Of a stretch of 64,000 nt of DNA, positions 26,683 to 33,727 are shown in pieces. The position numbers were made by a program, and so were the translations under genes. The notes under the pieces are model-generated. The model ran no database searches and had not been told where the DNA came from. It was given only the letters and a program-made list of their open reading frames with translations. Numbering within the stretch: position 1 is the first letter of the stretch; each line of letters opens with the position of its first letter. This stretch comes from Endoryza foliicola (lineage in GTDB: Bacteria > Bacteroidota > Bacteroidia > Chitinophagales > Chitinophagaceae), in NCBI GenBank assembly GCA_965226965.1, contig OZ245715.1, forward strand, positions 2,666,001 through 2,730,000, read 5' to 3'.

Positions 26683-28965
26683 TTAAAATTTGAAATTGAA
26701 ACTCACACTGGGAATAAATGGGAGCAACGATACCTGCCTGGCTTCAGGTTGTTTGGTATCTGCATTTGTAGTGAGATATACAAAGTAGGGATTGAGACGG
26801 CTGTATAAATTATAAGCACCAAACACCCATTCCCGTTCATATTTTTTACCCCATAATTTTACTGTTTTCTTATTGGAAAAACTTACATCAAGCCGGTGAT
26901 AGCTCCTGAGCCTTGCATTATTGCGGCTGGTAAAATCATAATAAACACCATCATACAAGGAACCATTTACCGGAACGGTTACCCGGCCTGCCGGCAAGGT
27001 AAATGCCCGGCCGGTGTAAAAAACGAAATCAGCAGATACCGTCCAGTGTTTGTTTAGTTCATAGCTTCCGGCAACAGATAAATTGTGTCTTCTGTCGAAA
27101 GAAGCAGGAAAGATTGCCCCACGGTTCAACTCCGGAAACTGTTGTGTTGTTTTACTAAGCGTATAACTGACCCATCCTGTTAGGCGGCCCACATTTTTCT
27201 TTACAAATAATTCAATGCCGTAAGATTTACCTTTACCAAAAGTGAGAATACTGTCAAGGTTAGTGCTTAAAACAATCTGCGAACCTTCTTTAAATAGTAC
27301 CTGGTTATCCATTGTTTTATAATAAGCTTCTACGCTTGCTTCAATACCGTTGTCACTGAAGTTTTTGAATAACCCAACGGCCACTTGTGAACTCTTTTGT
27401 GGTTTGATAAGGCTGCTGCTGCTTAACCATGTATCGGTGGGCAATGATGCCGTACTGTTGGGTACTGCATGTAGAAATTGGTTCATCAAAGTCCACGATA
27501 CTTTTATTGAAGTGGTGGGGTTTAATGATATTTTAGATGTAATACGGGGCTCTACGCCTGCATAGGAAGCTCCGCCACCATTAAAGTAAGGAATACGAAC
27601 CCCATAGTTAACTGACAAGATTTTTGAAATATCATACTCATCATTCAGATAAAAAGCCAGCTCACTGGATAGCCTTTTTGTTATACTGTCTTTGTTAATG
27701 GATATTTGGTTACCACGCCGTGGAACTTTAGAAGACACTGCTGAAGGATAAAGTGTGTGATAAGTATAGGCAAATCCCGCCTTAATTTTATGTTTATTAT
27801 TTGGAGAAAATGTAAAATCTGTTTTAGCACTCAGGTCTTTTATTCCGGTGTACAGTACTTCATAGTAATTGTTTTGTGTAGTACCCAGTCCTAAATGATA
27901 ATCGTTGTAAATAAGCGATGTGTTGGAAAATATTTTGTTGCCAAAAATATGGTTCCATCTAAAGGTGCCTGTTGTGTTTCCAAAATCAGTTTTATAGTTT
28001 AAACTGTTGGCGCCTGTGTAACCTGCATTATCATTGCCTTTAAAAAAACTCAAAAAAATATGGTCTTTCTTTCCTAACTCATAATTCATTTTGGCATTAA
28101 AATCATAAAAGGAATAGTTGGTGCTTTTTGATGTGGCTGGTTTCAGCAAAAGATTGATATAACTTTTTCGGGCTGATGCAATAAAGGATGATTTATTTTC
28201 TTGCACGGGCCCCTGAAATGTAAGATTGGTACTAAGTAAACCGATGCCGCCTTCTGTCTGGTATTTGGTTTTGTTTCCTTCCTTCATGGTGATGTTGAGT
28301 ATCGAACTCAGCCTGCCGCCATACTCAGCAGGAAAACCACCTTTAATCAACTGCACATGATTAATAGAATTTACATTGAAAGTGCTGAACAGGCCAAACA
28401 GGTGATTGGGGTTATAAACTGTTGCTTCGTCAAGTTGCACCAGGTTTTGGTCCAGGTTGCCGCCCCGTACATAAAAGCCGGCCGTACCTTCCTGGCCAGC
28501 CTGTACACCGGGCAGCAACTGGATAATTTTCATCACATCCCGTTCACCCATCAATACCGGTAAATTCTTTATTGCTTTCAGCGGTACATCAATTACACCC
28601 ATCTGTGCCTTTTGTACATTACGGTTATTGCGGGCAGAGCTTACAACTACTTCACCCAAACTTCCGGTGCTGTTTTCCATCAATACATCAATCTGGATAT
28701 TATTTTTGGCAGCTATTTTTTTAGCATTGATTGTATAGCCCTGGTAAGTAATCAATAACTCAATGGTGTCGGCGGCGTTAGCAGTTAAACTGAAGAAACC
28801 ATACTGATTGGTGCTGGTACCGCTCTTTGTATTTACATTTACTACAGAAGCGCCGATTAAAGCCTCTTTTGAAGCAGCATCTTTTACATAACCACTGATG
28901 GTAATTTTTTGTGCTGAGGCCCGTAAGCCAACGACCACTAATAACAGAAGTAATGATTTCTTCAT
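26683..28965 (-). CDS. TonB-dependent receptor (DUF4249 partner)
   Basis: 760 residues. Signal peptide SLLLLLVVVGLRASAQ, CarboxypepD_reg-like domain (residues 20-105, ISGYVKDAASKEALIGASV), and plug with MGERDVMKIIQLLPGVQAG and NLDQNLVQLDEATVYNPNH. The barrel ends in FIPSVSFNFKF. It heads the operon of DUF4249, two PAP2 proteins and a serine hydrolase, so uptake and envelope lipid or peptide processing may be linked. A degenerate box-like pattern near 29045-29060 was not accepted as a regulatory site. Confidence 0.87.
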   Translation of the reverse strand: MKKSLLLLLVVVGLRASAQKITISGYVKDAASKEALIGASVVNVNTKSGTSTNQYGFFSLTANAADTIELLITYQGYTINAKKIAAKNNIQIDVLMENSTGSLGEVVVSSARNNRNVQKAQMGVIDVPLKAIKNLPVLMGERDVMKIIQLLPGVQAGQEGTAGFYVRGGNLDQNLVQLDEATVYNPNHLFGLFSTFNVNSINHVQLIKGGFPAEYGGRLSSILNITMKEGNKTKYQTEGGIGLLSTNLTFQGPVQENKSSFIASARKSYINLLLKPATSKSTNYSFYDFNAKMNYELGKKDHIFLSFFKGNDNAGYTGANSLNYKTDFGNTTGTFRWNHIFGNKIFSNTSLIYNDYHLGLGTTQNNYYEVLYTGIKDLSAKTDFTFSPNNKHKIKAGFAYTYHTLYPSAVSSKVPRRGNQISINKDSITKRLSSELAFYLNDEYDISKILSVNYGVRIPYFNGGGASYAGVEPRITSKISLNPTTSIKVSWTLMNQFLHAVPNSTASLPTDTWLSSSSLIKPQKSSQVAVGLFKNFSDNGIEASVEAYYKTMDNQVLFKEGSQIVLSTNLDSILTFGKGKSYGIELFVKKNVGRLTGWVSYTLSKTTQQFPELNRGAIFPASFDRRHNLSVAGSYELNKHWTVSADFVFYTGRAFTLPAGRVTVPVNGSLYDGVYYDFTSRNNARLRSYHRLDVSFSNKKTVKLWGKKYEREWVFGAYNLYSRLNPYFVYLTTNADTKQPEARQVSLLPFIPSVSFNFKF

Positions 28966-29075
28966 TTGTATTGCAGGTTTTTTCGTTCTTAGTAAGAAAA
29001 TAATTTTCCTTCTCCCACTAATTAATCAATGGAAGATTGACTTGCTGAAAATAAATTGAGGCAAACAATGTTTTG

Positions 29076-29711
29076 TCAGACTACAATGTGCATACGCTTA
29101 CCAGATTTGTGCAGTTTTACTTTTTCCAATTTCATTATCCGTTGCTGTTTTACAGGCTCAAGCATTTGCTGGCAATACCCGGTAAAGTAATGGTGTGATT
29201 TTAAGAATTCAATATTGTTTAAGTCCCATTCTTTTTCAGTTATCTCAGTATCATAATATGCCTGAAGTTCCTGTCTGAGCAGTTCCGTTCTTTCTTTGAA
29301 ATTATTTGAGCCTAAATGAAAGAGGTCAGCGTCGCAGATTACTTTATCCATTCCGTTTACCGGATTCTGCGGCATTTTTGTTGCCTGGATACAAGCTGCC
29401 ACTTTAGCAATTACCGGCTGGCGAACAGAATGCTTTATAAGGAATGCCTGGGCAATTTTTATGCTCTCTGTTTCATGTCCTTCTATACGGCCAGTAGTAA
29501 ATCCTGTGTCATGAAACCAGGCAGCAATTATTAAAATAGTTTTTTCTTCTTCACTGAATTGATAAAAGGTAGCAATCCCTTCAACAGCTTCTGCAACTTG
29601 CATGGTATGTGCAAGATTGTGGAATACAAACTTTGGGTCAAGTTTCTTAGCGAATAATTCCTTTACTTCCGTTTTTACTGAGTCAATTATTCTGTTATAG
29701 GCCTCTTTCAT
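29076..29711 (-). CDS. HD-domain phosphohydrolase
   Basis: 211 residues from ATG 29709-29711; a TTG three codons upstream is possible. Metal-dependent HD motifs: H in FHNLAHTMQVAEAV, HD in AAWFHDTGFTTG, H in EGHETESIKIA, and D in VICDADLFHLGS. This resembles the small predicted nucleotide or nucleoside phosphohydrolases found singly in Bacteroidota; the substrate is not known. The C-terminus is basic (MKLEKVKLHKSGKRMH). It is isolated from the sigma operon by a terminator. Confidence 0.78.
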   Translation of the reverse strand: MKEAYNRIIDSVKTEVKELFAKKLDPKFVFHNLAHTMQVAEAVEGIATFYQFSEEEKTILIIAAWFHDTGFTTGRIEGHETESIKIAQAFLIKHSVRQPVIAKVAACIQATKMPQNPVNGMDKVICDADLFHLGSNNFKERTELLRQELQAYYDTEITEKEWDLNNIEFLKSHHYFTGYCQQMLEPVKQQRIMKLEKVKLHKSGKRMHIVV

Positions 29712-29749
29712 ATACTGCAATTTTTCCTTAGTTTCAAAAAGGTTTAAAT

Positions 29750-29773
29750 AGCTCCCTGATTTCGCAGGGAGCT
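29750..29773 (-). terminator. Terminator downstream of the sigma-factor operon
   Basis: A perfect 9-bp stem AGCTCCCTG/CAGGGAGCT closes the loop ATTTCG. The minus strand then reads ATTTAAACCTTTTT. It lies between the lipoprotein stop (29799) and the HD gene. The T tract is not immediate, so strength is uncertain. Confidence 0.62.
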
Positions 29774-29798
29774 TTACCCTCTAAGTGCAAATGAAAAA

Positions 29799-30218
29799 CT
29801 ATTTTCCCTCTGGTATTTCACATTCGCAAACACCAGGAACCTTGGGGTCTGAATGGCCAGTTGAGTCTTCAAAATTTCCGTCATGGTCAAGGTCAATCTC
29901 TTCCATAATGAAGGAACCTGTTCTTGTAAACTCAGCTAATTTTTTCTGGTTTACCGGCTGAATAAAGTAAGCACAGTAGCCTATACTGTCTTTTTTAAAC
30001 CAGGTGTCTACTGTTAATGAAGGGTAGCGGACAGTAAAAGAATCCTTCACCACCTGTGGCACAGCAGTAGCAGCAATTACAGGGCAATGATTTTCGTTTT
30101 CATTCCCATCTTTCTTTCCATCTTTGGAACAACTTGCAAAGAACACCATACTGCCAATCGCAACAACGGCTGCAAAAAAGATTAAAGGTGCGGTTGTAAA
30201 AAACATTGCTTTTTTCAT
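29799..30218 (-). CDS. Small lipoprotein with PepSY-like segment and EF-hand-like loop
   Basis: 139 residues from ATG 30216-30218; the longer frame overlaps the barrel gene. Lipobox VFFASCSKDG. The mature part contains VPQVVKDSFTVRYPSLTVDTW, the PepSY_like opening, followed by strands. Near the C-terminus DLDHDGNFEDS looks like a calcium-binding loop, and the tail has a CEC motif. It ends the operon of ECF sigma and fused anti-sigma/barrel protein (52 nt after the latter), so it is the fourth PepSY-like gene under a direct-repeat promoter. Confidence 0.72.
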   Translation of the reverse strand: MKKAMFFTTAPLIFFAAVVAIGSMVFFASCSKDGKKDGNENENHCPVIAATAVPQVVKDSFTVRYPSLTVDTWFKKDSIGYCAYFIQPVNQKKLAEFTRTGSFIMEEIDLDHDGNFEDSTGHSDPKVPGVCECEIPEGK

Positions 30219-30270
30219 GATATTATTTTTTAGTATAGACAACAGATTGTTTGATATTAGTTGGGAGTGT

Positions 30271-31839
30271 TTAAAATTTATAGGTGATACCTGCACCCAG
30301 GTTGAAACTATAAGGGAATGTTTTTACCACATTGCCTTTAGTAATAGGTGTGATTGCATATTTAAAACCCGGCAACAGGCTGAAAGACCATTTGCTGTTG
30401 TAATTGTACTGAAGGCTTACGTCTGCAACCAGACCGGTATAAAAACTTTTCATGCCATCCAGTCCATTAATGGTAACGGCTTCTTTGTTAAGTGCATCTG
30501 TTACCTCTGTTTTTACATTGGCACTGGTGATGAAATTGGCAGATAAGCCAACAGCAGGCGAAATTGAAAATTTATTTTTCTCAAACCTGTACGATACCAT
30601 TAAGGGGACACTTATCATTTGCAGGTTATGTTGTGCTTCGGTTGATTGTATGCTATCACCAACAGCAGGTGGCAAACCAAAACCAGGTTTTACAAATGCG
30701 TAACCAGATGATGTGATGTATTTATAAGCAACGCTGCCATCTGTTTTTTGTGCAGCATACATTTCCTGCGGAGAGATACCTATTGCCGTATTAGAATAAA
30801 TAAGACCGGTTTTTAATCCAAAATGTTTAGTGAATTGCCTTGTTGCAAATACACCTGCAGAATACGAACCTTCATGTCTTTCACGGTGGTTGATTTCTTC
30901 CTTTTCATCCTGTTGGTTTCCTGTATTGTCGTGTACATCGTTATCAAGTTTATATTGTCCCCAATCATTGCTTGCAAATGCGGTGACGGACCAGAAAGGT
31001 TTAAATGAAGATGAAGAACTTTTCTTTTTTGATTGTGCAATATTGGCGGTGGGGTTTAAAACGGGAAAAACCGATTCCTTAATTTTTAAGTCTGTAATTG
31101 CTGGTTTTGGTATTTCTATTCTTGCGATGGAAGTCATAGGAGAAATAACAAGTCTCCTGATGGAATCTTTTTCCAGATCTGTGATAATTGCAGTTTGATT
31201 TTCTTTTACTTTGCGATTGCCTTTTTTACGCTTAGATATATTATTTTCTGCAAAGCTTCCTGTTTCTTCTTCAGCCATTACACCCGGCCTGATGGTGATT
31301 TTAGTTCTATCTTTTGCTGATTGCTTATTAGCTTTTTTAATTTTTGATGTATTAATATCAGTTTCTGATTGCTCAAATACTGTAATGATTTGTTGATTAG
31401 ATTTTGGCGTAAGATTTTCTTTTTCATTAGTTTCAACTAAAACCCCGGAAGGTTCTTGCTGCACCCCGCTTTCAGAAACAGACGGAATACTATTTTTCTC
31501 CTGCTCTTTTGTATTAGTTTCACCAGTTGTCTTTTTAGTATTTGCAGCCGAATTATCCGTTACAAATGAAGAATCAGTACCACTTCCTTTCTTTGCTGTT
31601 TCGGTATCTTTCTTTCGTTTAATAACCACACCCGTTTCATAAATCATAAACCCTGCAAGCAGAAAAAGAAGCACCACAGCAATTCGTTTCCAGCCAATAA
31701 AACGGCGTTTATATTTTTCTGCATCTTCTTTATCTAATGCGGCATTCAGTTTTTCCCATGCAGCGGCAGAAGGCTCATCCTCGTAGGAATTGTAAGCCTT
31801 GTTAAACACTTCATCAATATTTTGTAAATTTTTGTCCAT
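30271..31839 (-). CDS. Anti-sigma-like segment fused to an outer-membrane barrel domain
   Basis: 522 residues. Residues 1-50 are polar and begin NLQNIDEVFNKAYNSYEDEP, a pattern common in proteins encoded next to ECF sigma factors. Residues 52-67 form one membrane helix (IAVVLLFLLAGFMIYE). Residues 70-278 are a Lys/Thr/Glu/Ser-rich linker without predicted fold. From 280 (PFWSVTAFASNDWG) to the end (FNLGAGITYKF) are paired strands of the PorT/OMP_b-brl kind. It follows the sigma gene by 12 nt. A protein with a cytosolic N-terminus and a barrel tail would span the whole envelope. The anti-sigma role is inferred from position. Confidence 0.75.
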   Translation of the reverse strand: MDKNLQNIDEVFNKAYNSYEDEPSAAAWEKLNAALDKEDAEKYKRRFIGWKRIAVVLLFLLAGFMIYETGVVIKRKKDTETAKKGSGTDSSFVTDNSAANTKKTTGETNTKEQEKNSIPSVSESGVQQEPSGVLVETNEKENLTPKSNQQIITVFEQSETDINTSKIKKANKQSAKDRTKITIRPGVMAEEETGSFAENNISKRKKGNRKVKENQTAIITDLEKDSIRRLVISPMTSIARIEIPKPAITDLKIKESVFPVLNPTANIAQSKKKSSSSSFKPFWSVTAFASNDWGQYKLDNDVHDNTGNQQDEKEEINHRERHEGSYSAGVFATRQFTKHFGLKTGLIYSNTAIGISPQEMYAAQKTDGSVAYKYITSSGYAFVKPGFGLPPAVGDSIQSTEAQHNLQMISVPLMVSYRFEKNKFSISPAVGLSANFITSANVKTEVTDALNKEAVTINGLDGMKSFYTGLVADVSLQYNYNSKWSFSLLPGFKYAITPITKGNVVKTFPYSFNLGAGITYKF

Positions 31840-31851
31840 ACATCGTCTATT

Positions 31852-32430
31852 TTAAAGGGTTGCCGTCTTTTTTTTTACTGTTAGTGCTGCCTGTAGTATT
31901 TTCCTTGCATCTGCCAGGTTACTTTTTGAAGTACTTTCCGAAATATTTAATGATTCCGCAATCTCCCGGTGTTTCAAACCTTCAAAAACATACAGGTTAA
32001 AAACCAACCGGTATGCAGGGCTTAGTGTTTGTATCAGTTTTACCAGCTCCCGTTCATCATACTGGGTAATAAAAGTTGGTTCTTCATATATATCATGATA
32101 GTCGGGACTGAATTCTAAAACGGGCCGCAGGTTTGTGGACTTATTCCTGTATTTGGTAAGTGCCGCACTCACCATTATTTTACGCATCCATGCTTCAAAG
32201 GAGCCTTCACCGGTAAAAGTGTTCAGGTATTTAAAAACCCTCATAAAACCATCCTGTAATATTTCTTCAGCTTCTTCCCTGTTTTTTGCATACCACATGC
32301 AAACCCCCATCATTTTACGGCAATAGTCGTTATAGAGCTTCGCCTGGGAAGCCCGGTCGCCTGCTAAGCAGCCTTTTATTAATAACTGGTGGCCGTCTGC
32401 CAAGTGTTGGTTTGTTTCTGATATAGACAT
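31852..32430 (-). CDS. ECF-type RNA polymerase sigma factor
   Basis: 192 residues. Region 2 includes NREEAEEILQDGFMRVFKYL and FEAWMRKIMVSAALTKYR; region 4 includes LSPAYRLVFNLYVFEGLKHREIAESLNISESTSKSNLADARK. No regions 1 or 3, as expected of ECF sigma factors. First gene of a three-gene operon with the fused anti-sigma/barrel protein and a PepSY-like lipoprotein. Its promoter carries a direct-repeat box at 32471-32505, placing it under the same control as the envelope genes. Confidence 0.9.
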   Translation of the reverse strand: MSISETNQHLADGHQLLIKGCLAGDRASQAKLYNDYCRKMMGVCMWYAKNREEAEEILQDGFMRVFKYLNTFTGEGSFEAWMRKIMVSAALTKYRNKSTNLRPVLEFSPDYHDIYEEPTFITQYDERELVKLIQTLSPAYRLVFNLYVFEGLKHREIAESLNISESTSKSNLADARKILQAALTVKKKTATL

Positions 32431-32470
32431 ACAGGTGATTGATTTTAGACGGGTGCTTCAAAATAAAAAT

Positions 32471-32505
32471 CAAGAATAGTGTGGAAGTCTGTAGAGAAAC
32501 TGAAT
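32471..32505 (-). promoter_or_regulatory. Direct-repeat box upstream of the ECF sigma operon
   Basis: Gene orientation ATTCAG-TTTCTC-TACAG, with half-sites at 32504-32500 and 32493-32489, 11 bp apart. TATTCTTG (32478-32471) is the -7-like element, 10 bp downstream. It is 59 nt from the ATG. The 234-nt divergent region also holds the promoter for the DUF4382 gene, which I could not locate. Confidence 0.72.
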
Positions 32506-32664
32506 TAAGTAAAGCTCATTTGCAAAATATTTGTCAATAGCTGGTGCAAAGGTTTGCAGTATGTTAGAATTTATTTATCACCCAACTATTTTCTAAAATA
32601 CTGTTGTCTGTATCAATAACCTGCATGTTAAAAGCAGTATTCATCAACAAAACATTTGTATAAA

Positions 32665-33543
32665 ATGAAAACCAAACAAATTAAAGTAGCAATTGCATTA
32701 TCTGTACTGATAGCTCTTGCTATCGTATCCTGCAAAAAGGAAACATCTACAAGTACCACTGCTCCGGCTGGTAAACAAAGTGTGGCTGTATATCTTAATG
32801 ACGACCCCGTACCTAATCTTTTAAAAGTATTAGTGGACATCCGGTGTGTAGAAGTAAAAGTAGATACCGGTAATGCACAGCACAATGATGAGTATTACGA
32901 TGGCGACCATGACAGCGATAATGACCATCAGCATCATGACCGTTATGGCCGATGGGATACCTTAAGTGTTACGGCACGGATATATGATTTGCTGAAGTTA
33001 AAAAACGGCGTGGATACACTTATTGCCAATGCTTATGCCAATGCCGGTAAGATAACCAAGGTGAGAATTACTTTGGGCAACAATAATACTGTATGGACTG
33101 ACAGCACACATTCTTATCCATTACCATTATGTGACAACAATCCCTACCTGTATGTAAAAATTAAAAGCAATAGTATTGAAACACTACCCGGCGGGCAGAT
33201 TAGAATACGGATAGATTTTGATGTTGCAAAGTCTATTGAATTTGAAAACGGGGTTTATTGCCTGAAGCCAAAATTGAAAAGCTACAGCGATAACACTACA
33301 GGTAAAATTGAAGGAATAGTAAAACCCAGGGCGGCACATGCACTGGTAAAAGTGTATAATGCAACAGACACGGCATATGCAATACCGGAAGAAGATGGTG
33401 AGTATAAAATCAGGGGATTAAAACCTGCTATCTATTCGGTACTGTATAAGGCAACAGCCCCTTACCGGGATACCACTATCAATAATATACAGGTAACGGC
33501 AGGGCAGGAAAAGAAGATGCCGCTGGTTACCCTGCATCAATAA
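32665..33543 (+). CDS. DUF4382 lipoprotein
   Basis: 292 residues from ATG 32665; a TTG three codons upstream is in frame. Lipobox ALAIVSCKKE. The DUF4382 domain covers about residues 35-195 (QSVAVYLNDDPVPNLLKVLVDI). It contains an insertion rich in Asp and His (about 75-95, DGDHDSDNDHQHHDRYG) that could bind divalent metal. The C-terminal 75 residues form a carboxypeptidase-regulatory-like beta-sandwich (GKIEGIVKPRAAHALVKVY). It is probably exposed at the outer membrane. Monocistronic, with a strong terminator after it. Confidence 0.8.
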   Translation: MKTKQIKVAIALSVLIALAIVSCKKETSTSTTAPAGKQSVAVYLNDDPVPNLLKVLVDIRCVEVKVDTGNAQHNDEYYDGDHDSDNDHQHHDRYGRWDTLSVTARIYDLLKLKNGVDTLIANAYANAGKITKVRITLGNNNTVWTDSTHSYPLPLCDNNPYLYVKIKSNSIETLPGGQIRIRIDFDVAKSIEFENGVYCLKPKLKSYSDNTTGKIEGIVKPRAAHALVKVYNATDTAYAIPEEDGEYKIRGLKPAIYSVLYKATAPYRDTTINNIQVTAGQEKKMPLVTLHQ

Positions 33544-33569
33544 GTTTCAAGCATGGGTGTGGTTTATAT

Positions 33570-33602
33570 TACCGGTTGCAAAACCGCAGCCGGTATTTTT
33601 TT
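33570..33602 (+). terminator. Rho-independent terminator after DUF4382
   Basis: A 10-bp stem (TACCGGTTGC with GCAGCCGGTA, one G-U pair) closes the loop AAAACC and is followed by seven T residues. It is the clearest terminator in the window. Confidence 0.85.
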
Positions 33603-33672
33603 GCCCAAACTTTCCAGATTACTAAAGTGCAGATAAATAAAATATAGTTAAAGAGATTCGTCAGCATTATAA

Positions 33673-33707
33673 ATTCAGAATGTCATCAGCATTACTCATT
33701 CGGTTTA
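33673..33707 (+). promoter_or_regulatory. Direct-repeat box upstream of the DUF5686 operon
   Basis: ATTCAG at 33673-33678 and ATCAG at 33685-33689, 11 bp apart, then TCGGTTTA (33700-33707) 10 bp downstream. It ends 38 nt before ATG 33728. It is the only copy on the plus strand, and it keeps the same polarity relative to its gene. Confidence 0.62.
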
Positions 33708-33727
33708 CAAAATACATCACCAACATC

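Noticed and set aside
29045..29060. CTGAA-N6-TTGAG upstream of the TonB receptor/DUF4249 operon, resembling the direct-repeat box
   Set aside because: Spacing is right, but the distal half-site is TTGAGG instead of CTGAAT, the -7-like element is poor, and it is 80 nt from the ATG.
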